Positions 18,213 through 27,368 are shown, counted from the stretch's first letter. The stretch is DNA of 64,000 nt from CAVSQX01 sp963730225 (GCA_963730225.1 CAVSQX010000001.1:372001-436000), one strand, 5' to 3'. The notes: generated by a model from the letters alone, not told the origin. Numbers and translations are program-made.

Positions 18213-19649
18213 ATGGCCGCCAACGGATTCTTCGACATGCGGGAAAAGCTGACGGCGTCGTCGCGCCGAAAAGCGGCGGCGGCGGATGTTAAGCGCGAGC
18301 CGATGACGGTCACGGAATTGACCCGGCTGATCGACACGGCCATCCGCGCCGGGGTGCCGAGTTCCGTCACCGTCAAAGGGGAAACCAGCAATTTCAGTTT
18401 TAATCGGGCGTCGGGACATGCCTATTTCACGCTGAAGGATGCGGGTGCGTGCCTGGATTGCGTGATGTTTCGGGACGAGTTTGCGGCGGTAAAATTTCAG
18501 GTGGCCGATGGGATGGAGCTGCTGGCCAGCGGGAATGTGCGGGTTTATGCGGCCAGGGGACGGCATCAGCTTTACGTGAATCGGTTGGAGCCGGTGGGGC
18601 GGGGAGCGCTGGAATTGGCGCTGGCGCAGCTGCGGGCGAAGCTGGCGGCGGAGGGATTGTTTGACGCCGAGCGAAAAAAACCGGTGCCGAGATTTCCGGC
18701 GCGGATTGTGATCGTGACGAGTCGCCAGACGGCGGCGCTGGCGGATATGTTGAAAGTTCTGCGGCGAATTCCGTCGCTGCGGCTGATGCTTTTTCATGTG
18801 CCGGTGCAGGGCGATGGGAGCGGAAAGCAGATCGCCGAAGCGATCGGGCTGCTGAACCGCAAGATTGCCGATGTCGGCGGGGCGGATCTGATTCTGCTGG
18901 GCCGCGGCGGGGGATCGCTGGAGGATTTGTGGGGCTTCAATGAGGAAGTGCTGGCCCGTGCGATCGCGGCTTCGAGAATTCCAATCATCACCGGAATCGG
19001 GCACGAAACGGATGTTTCCATCGCCGATCTGGTGGCCGATCATTGGGCGCACACGCCGACCGAAGCGGCAACGTTTGCCATTTCGCATTGGCGCGATGTC
19101 GCGGAGGTGCTGATCGGTTGCTCGCAGCAACTTCGCCGCTACACGCTGAATCTTCTGGAGAATCGCCAGCAACGGCTCATCGCGGTGCAGCGGCACGAAT
19201 TTTTCCGCCGGCCCAAGAATCTGATCGACCGCCTGCGGATGCACGTCGATCGGCAGCAGCAGGCGTTTGCGTTGTCGATGCATCGACTGGTGCAATCGCG
19301 CTTTCGCCGATTGGATGAATTGGCTCATCGGCTGCATCGAAACGGACCGGCGGTGGCCTTGGCGACGGCGCGCACGAAGATTGATCGGATGCAAATCGCT
19401 CTGCCGCAGACCGTTCGCGCCGAGCTACGGCGGCGGGCGGATCGCCTCGAAGCGCTACGGCAGCGGCTGGAATCGGTGAATCCCCAGCAGGTGCTGCGGC
19501 GCGGATACACGTTGACGATGTTGAAAAAGAGCGGACAACTGATCTCCAGCGCTTCCGGGCTGAAACCGGGCCAGTCGATTCTGACGCGATTTCAGGATGG
19601 CGAGGTCGATTCGACCGTCGACGATCCTCGCCAACCGCGATTGTTCTGA
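18213..19649 (+). CDS. xseA: Exodeoxyribonuclease VII large subunit
   Basis: A 478-residue protein from the ATG at 18213; an ATG at 18303 (MTVTELTRLI) would give the more usual N-terminus. Domains in order: an OB-fold (about 32-130; SSVTVKGETSNFSF, HAYFTLKD), the catalytic domain with VPRFPARIVIVTSRQTAAL, LLGRGGGSLEDLWGFNEE and ITGIGHETDVSIADLVAD, and a long helical C-terminus. It cleaves single-stranded DNA to oligonucleotides with many small XseB subunits. No xseB lies next to it. A TATACT box at 18199-18204 lies just ahead of the first ATG, which would make that start nearly leaderless and favours a downstream start. Confidence 0.92.
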   Translation: MAANGFFDMREKLTASSRRKAAAADVKREPMTVTELTRLIDTAIRAGVPSSVTVKGETSNFSFNRASGHAYFTLKDAGACLDCVMFRDEFAAVKFQVADGMELLASGNVRVYAARGRHQLYVNRLEPVGRGALELALAQLRAKLAAEGLFDAERKKPVPRFPARIVIVTSRQTAALADMLKVLRRIPSLRLMLFHVPVQGDGSGKQIAEAIGLLNRKIADVGGADLILLGRGGGSLEDLWGFNEEVLARAIAASRIPIITGIGHETDVSIADLVADHWAHTPTEAATFAISHWRDVAEVLIGCSQQLRRYTLNLLENRQQRLIAVQRHEFFRRPKNLIDRLRMHVDRQQQAFALSMHRLVQSRFRRLDELAHRLHRNGPAVALATARTKIDRMQIALPQTVRAELRRRADRLEALRQRLESVNPQQVLRRGYTLTMLKKSGQLISSASGLKPGQSILTRFQDGEVDSTVDDPRQPRLF

Positions 19650-19651
19650 TC

Positions 19652-20326
19652 ATGGCCACCAGCACCGTCGAAAACTACGTCAAGGAGATTTATCTCGAGC
19701 AGCAGCGCAGCGGGCGGGCGCTGGTTTCGCTGGGGAGATTGGCGGCGGCGCTGCGGGTGGTGCCGGGAACCGTCACCACGATGGTCAAGGCCCTGGAAGA
19801 GGCGAAGCTGGTTGGCTACGAGCCGCGGCACGGAGTGAAGCTGACGTCCGGCGGTCAGAAACTGGCGCTGCACGTTCTTCGCCGGCATCGGCTCATCGAG
19901 TTGTTTCTGGTGCGGGTGCTGGGGTTCGACTGGTCGGAGGTTCACGTCGAAGCCGAGCTGCTGGAGCACGCGCTTTCGGACAAAGTGCTGGAACGGATCG
20001 ACGAGTTTCTCGGACATCCGGCGTTCGATCCGCACGGCGATCCGATTCCGACGGCCAGCGGAAAAATGTCGCGGCAACGACTGACTCCGCTGACGCGGTG
20101 CCCGATGGATCGGCCGATGCGGGTGGCGCGGCTGAGCGACCAAAATGCGCAATTCCTTCGCTTTGCTCGGCAGCACGGGCTGACGCCGGGGGCGGTGGTT
20201 CAAGTGGAATCGAAGGAGCCGGTGGGCGATGCAATCACGGTGCGGATCGAAGGGCATTCCAAGCTGACGCTGGGAACGGTCGCGGCAGGAAAAATCATGG
20301 TTGCCGCGCCGGACGGCCGGGGCTGA
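19652..20326 (+). CDS. DtxR/MntR-family metal-dependent transcriptional regulator
   Basis: A 224-residue regulator with three domains. An N-terminal winged helix (1-65; TVENYVKEIYLEQQ, LRVVPGTVTTMVKALEEAKLV) is followed by a metal-binding dimerisation domain (70-140; RRHRLIELFLVRVLGFDW, VHVEAELLEHALSDKV). The C-terminal domain is FeoA/SH3-like (150-224). The H-R-L-I-E and E-A-E-x-x-E-H-A segments carry the metal ligands of the family. With bound Mn2+ or Fe2+ such proteins repress metal uptake genes. It starts two bases after xseA, so it shares that transcript, although no metal transporter is next to it. Confidence 0.88.
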   Translation: MATSTVENYVKEIYLEQQRSGRALVSLGRLAAALRVVPGTVTTMVKALEEAKLVGYEPRHGVKLTSGGQKLALHVLRRHRLIELFLVRVLGFDWSEVHVEAELLEHALSDKVLERIDEFLGHPAFDPHGDPIPTASGKMSRQRLTPLTRCPMDRPMRVARLSDQNAQFLRFARQHGLTPGAVVQVESKEPVGDAITVRIEGHSKLTLGTVAAGKIMVAAPDGRG

Positions 20327-20420
20327 TCGGGTTCCTGTCGCGCATGGCCGGGCGGTTTGCCGCGACCGAGCGGATGGGGGTATGGTCGACGGGCAGAACC
20401 ACCTTCAGAAAGGACCAACC

Positions 20421-20903
20421 ATGGGCAGAATCGGATCGCTTTGGGGCGAGTTCAAATCGTTCGCGTTCAAGGGAAACATGATCGATTTGGCCGTGGCGGT
20501 GGTGATCGGCGGAGCGTTCAGCCCGGTCATTACGTCGATTGTGAACGACGTGATCATGCCGATCGTGAATTTGCCGTTCAAGCTGATGCGCGAGCGTTCG
20601 CTGGCGGCGGCAGCGGCGGCGACGACGCAACCCAGCGGCGGGGCGGCGGCGCTGCCGAATCTCGGTTTTGAATCCTGGCATCTGGGGCCGATCCTGGTCG
20701 GTCCGGTTCTGGCGGCGATGTTGAACTTCATCATCATCGCCTTTGCGGTTTTCGTCTTCGTCGTGAAAATTCAGCAGTTGATCGCGGGCCGAATGAGCCA
20801 GCCGGCCACGCCTTCGGAGCCGACCGTGAAGGAATGCCCCAAATGCCTTTCCAACATTCCGCTCAAGGCGACGCGGTGCAGTCAGTGCTGCGCGGACCTG
20901 TGA
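20421..20903 (+). CDS. mscL: Large-conductance mechanosensitive channel MscL with C-terminal zinc ribbon
   Basis: A 160-residue protein from the ATG at 20421, with AGAAAGGA upstream. The first membrane helix is GNMIDLAVAVVIGGAFSPVI and the second LNFIIIAFAVFVFVVKIQQL, the two spans of MscL. The periplasmic loop has an alanine-rich insert (about 57-75). The pentameric channel opens under membrane tension to release solutes on osmotic downshock. After the second helix, instead of the charged bundle, there is a four-cysteine ribbon: C139-P-K-C142 and C153-S-Q-C156. It probably binds zinc, possibly stabilising the cytoplasmic end of the pentamer. Monocistronic as far as visible. Confidence 0.93.
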   Translation: MGRIGSLWGEFKSFAFKGNMIDLAVAVVIGGAFSPVITSIVNDVIMPIVNLPFKLMRERSLAAAAAATTQPSGGAAALPNLGFESWHLGPILVGPVLAAMLNFIIIAFAVFVFVVKIQQLIAGRMSQPATPSEPTVKECPKCLSNIPLKATRCSQCCADL

Positions 20904-20909
20904 GGTGAA

Positions 20910-20978
20910 GATGACAAGGTGACAAGGTGAGTTGCATTTTGGTCATCTTGTCACCCCTTCAGCTTGTCACCTTGTCAC
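20910..20978. repeat. Inverted and direct repeats built from TGACAAGG units
   Basis: Directly after mscL the unit TGACAAGG is repeated twice (20912-20927). The complementary form CTTGTCAC occurs at about 20947-20954 and twice at 20963-20978. Bases 20911-20926 pair with 20963-20978 at 15 of 16 positions, so the RNA can fold into a long hairpin. It may act as a terminator for mscL or be a member of a dispersed intergenic repeat family. Confidence 0.7.
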
Positions 20979-21041
20979 GCATTCGCCATCCTCCCTTGCA
21001 TTGCTCACACGGCCCGCCAAAATGTTCCGCTGGAGCAATTC

Positions 21042-21994
21042 ATGCGCATCTTCGTCACCGGCGCGGCCGGATTTGTGGGCAGTCGGCTGAGCAAATCGCT
21101 GCTGGGCGCGGCGATGAGGTGATCGGCTTCGATAATCTCAACGATTACTACGATCTCTCGCACAAAGAGCGGCATCTGGCCGATCTGCTGCCGGACAAAC
21201 GCTTCACGATGATCAAAGGCGATCTGCGCGAAGCGGAACAACTGGCGAGAATTTTTCAGGAGCATCGGCCCGACGCCGTGGCCCATCTGGCCGGGATGGC
21301 CGCCGTGCGCTACAGCGTGGAGCATCCGCTGCTGTACGGAGCCGTGAACGTGCAGGGATCGGTGAATCTGCTCGACGCCGCACGGAAGATCGGCCGGCCG
21401 ACGTGCGTGCTGGCATCGACCGGCAGCGTTTACGGAGCCGACACGCCGGTGCCGTTCGTCGAGACGGCCGCCGCCGATCATCCGCTGGCGCCGTATCCGG
21501 CCAGCAAGCGGGCGATGGAACTTTTCGCATACACATACGCTCATCTATGGAAGCTGCCGACGACGATCCTTCGCTTCTTCAACGTCTACGGCCCGCACGG
21601 GCGGCCCGACATGATGCCGTGGCAATGGACGCAGATGATCCTGGCCGGCCAGCCGTTGACGCTTTACGGAGGCGGAAAGCTCAAGCGCGATTGGACGTTC
21701 ATCGACGATATCATTTCCGGATTTCTAGCCGCGTTGGACAAGCGGCTGGATTGCGAAACGATGAATCTCGGGTGCAGCCGGCCGGTGGAGAATTTGGAAT
21801 TCGTGAAGATTCTGGAGCGTCTGTTGGGCAAATCGGCCAAAATCACGGACACACCGACGCCGCCGTCGGAGCCGCTGATTACCTTCGCCGACGTGAGCAA
21901 GGCCCGCAGATTGCTGGGCTATGAGCCAAAGATCAGCGTCGAGCAGGGGCTGGAACGATTCATCCGATGGCTGCGCGATGAGAAGATCATCTGA
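21042..21994 (+). CDS. NAD-dependent epimerase, UDP-glucuronate 4-epimerase-like, frameshifted
   Basis: Starts at the ATG at 21042 with MRIFVTGAAGFVGSRLSKSL, the Rossmann G-x-x-G-x-x-G site. A missing base in the GGG run at 21102-21104 shifts the frame. The second frame resumes with GRGDEVIGFDNLNDYYD and continues to the end, about 317 residues. The short-chain dehydrogenase catalytic set is the serine and threonine in ASTGSVYGA, then YPASK. The DNLNDYYD block is typical of UDP-glucuronate 4-epimerases, which make UDP-galacturonate for polysaccharides. The indel is probably a sequence error. It precedes a small membrane protein and a lipid acyltransferase on the same strand. Confidence 0.85.
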
Positions 21995-22009
21995 TGGATG
22001 AGACGAACG

Positions 22010-22444
22010 ATGATTTCTGACATCGAACTCTATCAGATCGTCCGCGGCCAACTGGAGCACGAGGACAATCTCATCACGAATCGGCTGAACTGGTTCATCA
22101 CGTCGCAATCGTTTCTGTTCACGGCGTACGCGATTCTGGCCAACGGGCTGGCGACACCCGGTCCGGCGGGAACGGGGGACGCGCGGCGGATCTTGCTGCT
22201 GCTGATTCCGGGATTGTCGATCGTGACCAGCTTGCTGGTCTCTCTTTCGATTTTTTCGGGGATCGTCGCGTTGAAAAATCTGCGAAAGTTTTTCACGAAT
22301 CGTGGTGGGGGCCCGGCAGAAGATGCTTTTCCTCCGGTTCAAGGATACCGTTCCACGCGCACCGCGGGGCTGGCTGCGCCAGTTCTGCTGCCAATGATTT
22401 TCATGGGAGTATGGTTGTATTTGCTCGCACGCCGACTTTTTTGA
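22010..22444 (+). CDS. Hypothetical three-span membrane protein
   Basis: A 144-residue protein. The ATG at 22010 is chosen, though one at 21998 adds four residues. The N-terminus IVRGQLEHEDNLITNRLNWF is polar and helical. It is followed by membrane spans at about 29-50 (FITSQSFLFTAYAILANGLA), 62-90 (a long leucine-rich segment) and 122-142. The phrase EHEDNLITNRLNWFITSQSFLF recurs, from memory, in uncharacterised small bacterial membrane proteins, but I cannot assign a function. It begins 15 bases after the epimerase gene and ends 18 bases before the acyltransferase gene, so it is probably in their operon. Confidence 0.7.
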   Translation: MISDIELYQIVRGQLEHEDNLITNRLNWFITSQSFLFTAYAILANGLATPGPAGTGDARRILLLLIPGLSIVTSLLVSLSIFSGIVALKNLRKFFTNRGGGPAEDAFPPVQGYRSTRTAGLAAPVLLPMIFMGVWLYLLARRLF

Positions 22445-22462
22445 GAAGTCTGAGAGGAAGTG

Positions 22463-23119
22463 ATGAAAGTCGTCCGTCCATGGACGGTCGGCCCGTTGGC
22501 GTTGCTGCTGAGCACGACCATCCGCTGCTGGATGGGCGCGGGACGATACCGTTTTTTCTACGACGAGCCCCAGAGCGATCCCGCGCGTGCGCCGCAGAAG
22601 CTCATCATTCTCTTCTGGCACGAGATGCTGCTTTTCCCGGCGTATTCGTTCCGCCACCGCAACATGGCGACCCTGGTGAGTCAGCACATCGACGGAGAAC
22701 TGATCGCGCGGGTTCTGAAAATGCTGGGAATCGGCGCGGTACGCGGCTCGACCACCCGGGCCGGAATGACCGCGTTGCGCGGATTGATGCGGCAAGTGCA
22801 GCTGACGCATGTGGGCATCACACCCGACGGCCCGCGCGGTCCGCGGCGGGTGGTGCAGAAGGGGGCGATTTTCGTCGCCAGCCGAACCGGCCTTCCGATT
22901 CTTCCCGCCGGCTTCGCGTTCCGGCGGTGCTGGCGCGCCGGAAGCTGGGACCGCATGGCCGTTCCCCGGCCTGGCACCATGGGCTTTTGCGTGGCCGGCA
23001 AAGCGATTCACATTCCGCCGGACATTGTCGACGGGCAAATCGAATCACATCGGCTGCTTGTTCAACAGGCGATGGATCAGGTGCAGGCGCGGGCGGAAGC
23101 CCACGCCGCAAGCGGCTAG
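22463..23119 (+). CDS. Lysophospholipid acyltransferase-like protein (DUF374)
   Basis: A 218-residue protein from the ATG at 22463, with GAGAGGAAG just upstream. The DUF374 features are ILFWHEMLLFPAY (the histidine of the H-x4-D/E-like acyltransferase motif), VSQHIDGELIARVL, the RGSTTRAGMTALRGLMR block and the substrate-binding TPDGPRGPRR followed by KGAIFVASRTGLPILP. Such proteins resemble lipid A or phospholipid acyltransferases and act at the inner membrane, though the donor and acceptor are not known. It follows the three-span protein. Its stop overlaps the convergent zinc-ribbon gene by four bases. Confidence 0.82.
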   Translation: MKVVRPWTVGPLALLLSTTIRCWMGAGRYRFFYDEPQSDPARAPQKLIILFWHEMLLFPAYSFRHRNMATLVSQHIDGELIARVLKMLGIGAVRGSTTRAGMTALRGLMRQVQLTHVGITPDGPRGPRRVVQKGAIFVASRTGLPILPAGFAFRRCWRAGSWDRMAVPRPGTMGFCVAGKAIHIPPDIVDGQIESHRLLVQQAMDQVQARAEAHAASG

Positions 23120-24445
23120 GGCGCTGCTTTGGCCAGGGGAACCGCCGGGAAAACCAATTCCCCTTTCCAAATGCCCGTCATATCGACGGTGCCGCGCCCG
23201 GCCTGTTCATCGCTTCTCAGGATCAAATCAAAAGTTGTCGGCCACGTCGTGGCCCGCAGTGTTAGTGTGTTTCCACGAACTTCGTAGCCGCTTGAGGCAC
23301 CCTTGTTGCACGTCATCGTCCCCAGGCTGAATTCCTTTCCGCCGATCCGCGCGAACACCGCAAAGGCAAGGTTCACCGGTGGAGCGACGATGCCAAGGCT
23401 GCCCTGAATCCATTGCCCCCCGGCGCCTATCCTAAAACCCATCGGCTTCATACAAGCCTGGATCGCTGGCGCGAGCTTCGGATCATTCACCAGATCAAAT
23501 TTGGTCCTCTGGGCAACCGTAATAAACTTCGTCGAAAGCAGCCGGTCTCCCACGTAAACCATTTCACTTGCCTCACTCCCGAATGGGCCGTACCGCAATT
23601 GAACGTTGCATTTCGCATTGAGCTGATGTTCTCCCGGCGTCTTGCAATCAATACTGCTCACGGTGCTCATGCTGCTTCCACCGGAGCCAACCCCGCTCAT
23701 CGAAGAGCTTCCCCCGCAGGGCCGTTCCCGCCCGCCATCGATGTTCATCGATGTGTAGTCGAAACGCACCCACCACGAGCCGGAGCCGCCAATCCGCGAC
23801 GATTCACTGATCTTGTACGGAACCGGATCTCCCACCTGCACCGTTGGCCGAGTGGTGAGTGCGCAGCTGCATGCACTGGCTGCCGAACAATTGCTTCTGT
23901 GAATCGCTAAGTTTTTTCGCCGCCGCCTCGTCGCCGAGGAATTTGATCAGGGCATCAACTGCTGCGTTCGAAAGCGTGCCTCCCTGTTGAACCAGCGCGA
24001 ATTGAATCAGTTTTTGCCGATTGGATTCGCTCAAATCTCCGTCGGCTTCCCGTCGAAGCAGTTCGGTGACCGCCTGCGTTGCCGTCGGCCCCGTCACCGG
24101 GTTCATGTCTTGCATCACCAGAAATGTGGGCTTGAAGTGATACCAGTCGATTTCATCCCACACGTCGCTCAGAACCGAAACCAGAATCCCCAAGCCCAGC
24201 ACGAGCAGCAGAATTCCCAGCCAACCCAATCCAGATCGGCGACGGCGAATTCCGCGCAGAACATTCGCCGGCGACAAAAGCGTTCCGCATTCCGGGCATC
24301 GGTTGCTGGAAAGGCCCCGCAGCGAATATCCGCAACGCCGGCAGAAAGCTTCTTCGCCAATTCTTTTGGGCCAGAAGCCGGCACGTATCAAAACAACGCC
24401 GACGCCGATGAGCACCAGCACGATCAGGATTACCGCGACCGGCAT
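23116..24445 (-). CDS. Zinc-ribbon membrane protein with long extracytoplasmic domain, frameshifted
   Basis: From the ATG at 24443-24445 the protein has a first membrane span (VAVILIVLVLIGVGVVLI), a four-cysteine ribbon CRRCGYSLRGL...CPECG and a second span (LGWLGILLLVLGLGILVSVL). A helical region with ATQAVTELLRREADGDLSES follows. One surplus base between 23850 and 23861 separates it from the second frame, which continues VQVGDPVPYKISESSRIGG to the end with beta-rich sequence, about 440 residues in total. The CRRCGYSLRGL ribbon is common in planctomycete proteins of unknown role. The function is unknown; a stress or envelope-surface role is only a guess. Confidence 0.7.
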
Positions 24446-24525
24446 CCGTTTACTGTCGCATAGCAGAATCTCGCGAGCAAACGCAAGGCTTGATTGAGAC
24501 GCAGACCTGCGACAGCATCAGGCCG

Positions 24526-25440
24526 ATGGAGATTCCTTCGCAGCCGACCGCGGGAGCGTCGGTTTTGATTTTCGCCAATCCGATCGCCGGCCGGGGGCGA
24601 GGCAAAGCGATCGCGCAGAATTTGCGGAGGTATTTTTCGGCTCAAGGGTTAGAAGCGCGGATTTTTCTTCAGCCGCCGAAGGAGATTTTGGATTCGGCGC
24701 TGGGCGAATCGGCGATCGCCGCCGTTTCCATTGGCGGAGATGGATCGCTGCGCGGCGTGGCGGAGCGGCTGGTGTCGCGCGGCGGAGTGATTCCGCCGAT
24801 TCTGCTGGTTCCGATGGGGACGGCGAATCTGATGGCGCGGCATCTGCGAATCCGCTGGCCGCGCGATCCGGCGGCGGCGCTGCTGGCGGCGATGCGGCGG
24901 CGGCACATCGTGCAACTCGATGCGGCGCGGGCCAACGGGAAGCTGATGCTGCTGGTGGCCGGTGTCGGGTTTGATGCGCAGGTGGTTCAAACGATGGAGC
25001 AGACGCGCAGTGGGCCAATCAGCATGTTCAGTTACGTCGGACCGATCCTGCGCACGCTGGCCACTTATGATTTTCCCCCGATCACGGTGCGCGTGGATGG
25101 ACGGATCGTCACGGAGAATCGGCGGGCGCTGGCGCTGATTGGGAACGTGTGCGAATACGGAACGGGTTTTCCGATTCTCACCCACGCCAGATCGGATGAC
25201 GGGCTCCTGGATGTTTGCGTGATGCAGTGTCAAAACCGTTTTGAGTTGCTGCGCCTGCTGATGCACGTGATGCTCGGAGATCATCCGGCTCAGGAGAATG
25301 TCGTTTTTGTGCGCGGGCGGTCGATTGATGTGGAGGCGTCGAAATCGGTGCCGGTGGAGATCGATGGGGATTTCGCCGGCTTTGCGCCGGTGAAAATTGA
25401 AATGCTGGAAAGAACAATTCCATTTCTGCTTCCGGCGTGA
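24526..25440 (+). CDS. Diacylglycerol kinase-family lipid kinase (DagK/YegS-like)
   Basis: A 304-residue protein from the ATG at 24526. Family motifs are VLIFANPIAGRGRGK (about 13-27), the nucleotide-binding SIGGDGSLRGVAERL (GGDG at about 73) and VPMGTANLMARHLR (P-x-G-T-x-N). The C-terminal beta-sandwich ends with SVPVEIDGDFAGFAPVKIE, where the EIDGD is standard. These enzymes phosphorylate diacylglycerol or related lipids and recycle lipid by-products of envelope glycan synthesis. It is divergent from the zinc-ribbon gene, with about 80 bases between starts. Substrate specificity cannot be read from the sequence. Confidence 0.9.
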   Translation: MEIPSQPTAGASVLIFANPIAGRGRGKAIAQNLRRYFSAQGLEARIFLQPPKEILDSALGESAIAAVSIGGDGSLRGVAERLVSRGGVIPPILLVPMGTANLMARHLRIRWPRDPAAALLAAMRRRHIVQLDAARANGKLMLLVAGVGFDAQVVQTMEQTRSGPISMFSYVGPILRTLATYDFPPITVRVDGRIVTENRRALALIGNVCEYGTGFPILTHARSDDGLLDVCVMQCQNRFELLRLLMHVMLGDHPAQENVVFVRGRSIDVEASKSVPVEIDGDFAGFAPVKIEMLERTIPFLLPA

Positions 25441-25553
25441 AATTCAAGGGTGCGGGCAGCTCCGGCAATAAATATTTTTCGATAAATCCGCAACTTGGAG
25501 CGGGGCCAGCGGTGAAGGAAATATCGCACGCATTTTTTGAAAGGAGCATTTTT

Positions 25554-26426
25554 ATGAAACGCTTTGCACTGGCCCCGGCGGCGGCGGCGGCTTGCGGGCT
25601 TTTGGTATTGGGCGCTGGTGCCCCCAACGTATCGGCATCGTCGGTTCCCACGACGCAGATGGCTCGTAGCGATGCGACGGCTTCCGATGCGCCGCACATT
25701 CGCGGCGCCATCGCCGATTTGACAGTCGACGCACTGACGAGCGGCGACATGAGCCGGCTGATGGGCCGATTCTACCGTGCCGACGAGCAGCGGATTGAGA
25801 AATCCAGCACGTATTCGCAAGGATACGGAAGCAAGCTGGACGGACAGATCAAGCAGCTCTCGGCCGACTGGAAGCAAAAATACGGCCACGATTTCAGCAC
25901 CAGGGGAGTCGAGAACGCGCTGAACACATCGATGATTTCGATTCAGCAGGGCCAATTCGGCCACGACGCTTCGCTGGCGGCGCTGGTGGATAAAGATTCC
26001 ACGGCGTCGGAGACCAAACAGCTCAACAGCGATCAGGAGATCGCCGAAGTGCGGTTCAGCGCCGCCAATGGATTGACCGCAGTGCGAGTTCCACTGATTC
26101 GCGAATCGATGAATCGCTGGCGGGTGGATATTCCCGATTCCCTGGATGCCGCCCAGCTTCGCAGCAATCTCTCCGCCCAGCTTTCGGCGCTGAGCGCGAA
26201 TTACGCTCATTGGCCGGCCGATGAAAATCAGGCCTACCGGGAAGTCGCCCAGCGCGTGGCGATGGCGGTTTTGAATTATCCCAGTCCGCGCCTGTCGGCA
26301 TCGACGGCACAGCCTGAAAAATCGACGGCCGTGGCGTCGACGGTACAACCGGCGCAGGTCAAGACCGTCAGTGCCACTTCAACCACGCCGGCCCACTCCT
26401 GGTGGAAGTTCTGGAGCGGATGGTAA
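25554..26426 (+). CDS. Secreted protein of unknown function
   Basis: A 290-residue protein from the ATG at 25554, set by AAAGGAG eight bases upstream. A clear signal peptide (KRFALAPAAAAACGLLVLGA, cleavage probably near A28) leads to a mostly helical, alanine- and serine-rich domain with TVDALTSGDMSRLMGRF and a NALNTSMISIQQGQFGHDAS segment. A threonine-, valine- and alanine-rich tail ends in HSWWKFWSGW. This aromatic end is unusual and may be a surface or membrane contact. I recognise no family. The 113 bases ahead of it have no other gene, so it probably has its own promoter. Confidence 0.8.
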   Translation: MKRFALAPAAAAACGLLVLGAGAPNVSASSVPTTQMARSDATASDAPHIRGAIADLTVDALTSGDMSRLMGRFYRADEQRIEKSSTYSQGYGSKLDGQIKQLSADWKQKYGHDFSTRGVENALNTSMISIQQGQFGHDASLAALVDKDSTASETKQLNSDQEIAEVRFSAANGLTAVRVPLIRESMNRWRVDIPDSLDAAQLRSNLSAQLSALSANYAHWPADENQAYREVAQRVAMAVLNYPSPRLSASTAQPEKSTAVASTVQPAQVKTVSATSTTPAHSWWKFWSGW

Positions 26427-26429
26427 CGG

Positions 26430-26520
26430 CGAGGGTCGAAGATAGAGGATAGAGGATAGAAATGGCGCGGAGCGCGTTTGTCGCCGTTTTCGATCATCGA
26501 TCCTCTATCTTCGAGCCTCG
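26430..26520. repeat. Long inverted repeat between the secreted protein gene and kdsA
   Basis: Bases 26430-26450 and 26500-26520 are complementary at 20 of 21 positions around a 49-base loop. The arms read as GAGG, one variable base, then TCGAAGATAGAGGAT. The loop side also repeats GATAGAG. No T-run follows, so it is not a simple terminator. It has the look of a dispersed intergenic palindrome like the one after mscL, though the sequence is different. Confidence 0.75.
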
Positions 26521-26564
26521 AGCCTTTGACAACCTGACGCCGAGAGCGGAAAACTGCCGGTCGA

Positions 26565-27368
26565 ATGAAGACTTCGCCTCTGCTGGTGATCGGCGGTCCG
26601 TGTGTGATCGAATCGCTTGAGCTTTGCCTCGAAATCGCCCAGCACATGAAGTCCGTCTGTCAGCGGCTGGATTTGTCCTATGTCTTCAAGGCCAGCTTCG
26701 ACAAAGCCAATCGCAGCAGCGCCGACAGTTTCCGCGGCCCCGGCCTCACGGATGGTTTGGCGATTCTAGCCGAGGTGAAAAAGAAAACCGGCGTCGAGCT
26801 GTTGACCGACGTCCACGAAACCGCGCAGGCGGCCGATGCGGCGAACGTCGTGGATATTCTTCAGGTGCCGGCTTTCCTCGCTCGGCAGACCGATCTGCTG
26901 CTGGCCTGCGGGCGAACCGGCAAAGCGGTCAACGTCAAAAAAGGGCAGTTCATGAGCCCGGCGGAAATGTCGCTGGCGGTGGAAAAAATTCGCTCGACCG
27001 GAAATCGAAGTATTTTTTTAACCGAGCGCGGCACCTTCTTCGGCTACAACCGGCTGGTCAACGATTTCACCGGCCTGGCGGTGATGAAAACGTTCGGCGT
27101 GCCGGTGATTTTCGACATCACGCATAGCACCCAAAAGCCGGCGGGATTGGGAAATCAAAGCGGCGGAAATCCGCAGTATTCACCGCTGCTGGCGCGTGCG
27201 GCGGTGGCGGCCGGTGTGGATGGGATTTTTCTGGAATGCCATCCCGATCCCAAATCCGCCAGGAGCGATGCGGCCACGATGATGCATCTCGACGATGTCG
27301 AGCCGCTGCTCAAGCAATGCAAGCGAATCGCGCAGGCCAGCGCCGCCGGTTCCGCTCACGGCCAATGA
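26565..27368 (+). CDS. kdsA: 3-deoxy-8-phosphooctulonate (KDO-8-P) synthase
   Basis: A 267-residue enzyme that condenses arabinose 5-phosphate with phosphoenolpyruvate, the entry to KDO for LPS inner core. Motifs are GGPCVIES (9-16), FKASFDKANRSS (about 42-53), the GVELLTDVHE block, KKGQFMSPAEM and FDITHSTQKPAGLGNQSGG near residue 187. An internal D-A-A-T-M-M-H-L end is standard. The usual metal-binding cysteine after GGP is present (C12). The gene lies alone downstream of a long palindrome. Its presence indicates that the organism makes LPS, in agreement with the O-antigen genes at the left end. Confidence 0.95.
   Translation: MKTSPLLVIGGPCVIESLELCLEIAQHMKSVCQRLDLSYVFKASFDKANRSSADSFRGPGLTDGLAILAEVKKKTGVELLTDVHETAQAADAANVVDILQVPAFLARQTDLLLACGRTGKAVNVKKGQFMSPAEMSLAVEKIRSTGNRSIFLTERGTFFGYNRLVNDFTGLAVMKTFGVPVIFDITHSTQKPAGLGNQSGGNPQYSPLLARAAVAAGVDGIFLECHPDPKSARSDAATMMHLDDVEPLLKQCKRIAQASAAGSAHGQ

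Noticed and set aside
18075..19394. Long minus-strand open frame of 439 codons opposite xseA
   Set aside because: Its codons mirror the strongly conserved xseA motifs and it is rich in arginine, glutamine and histidine, the usual composition of an antisense frame in GC-rich DNA.
21725..23038. Minus-strand open frame of 437 codons
   Set aside because: Spans three good plus-strand genes and their gaps; no domain is visible.
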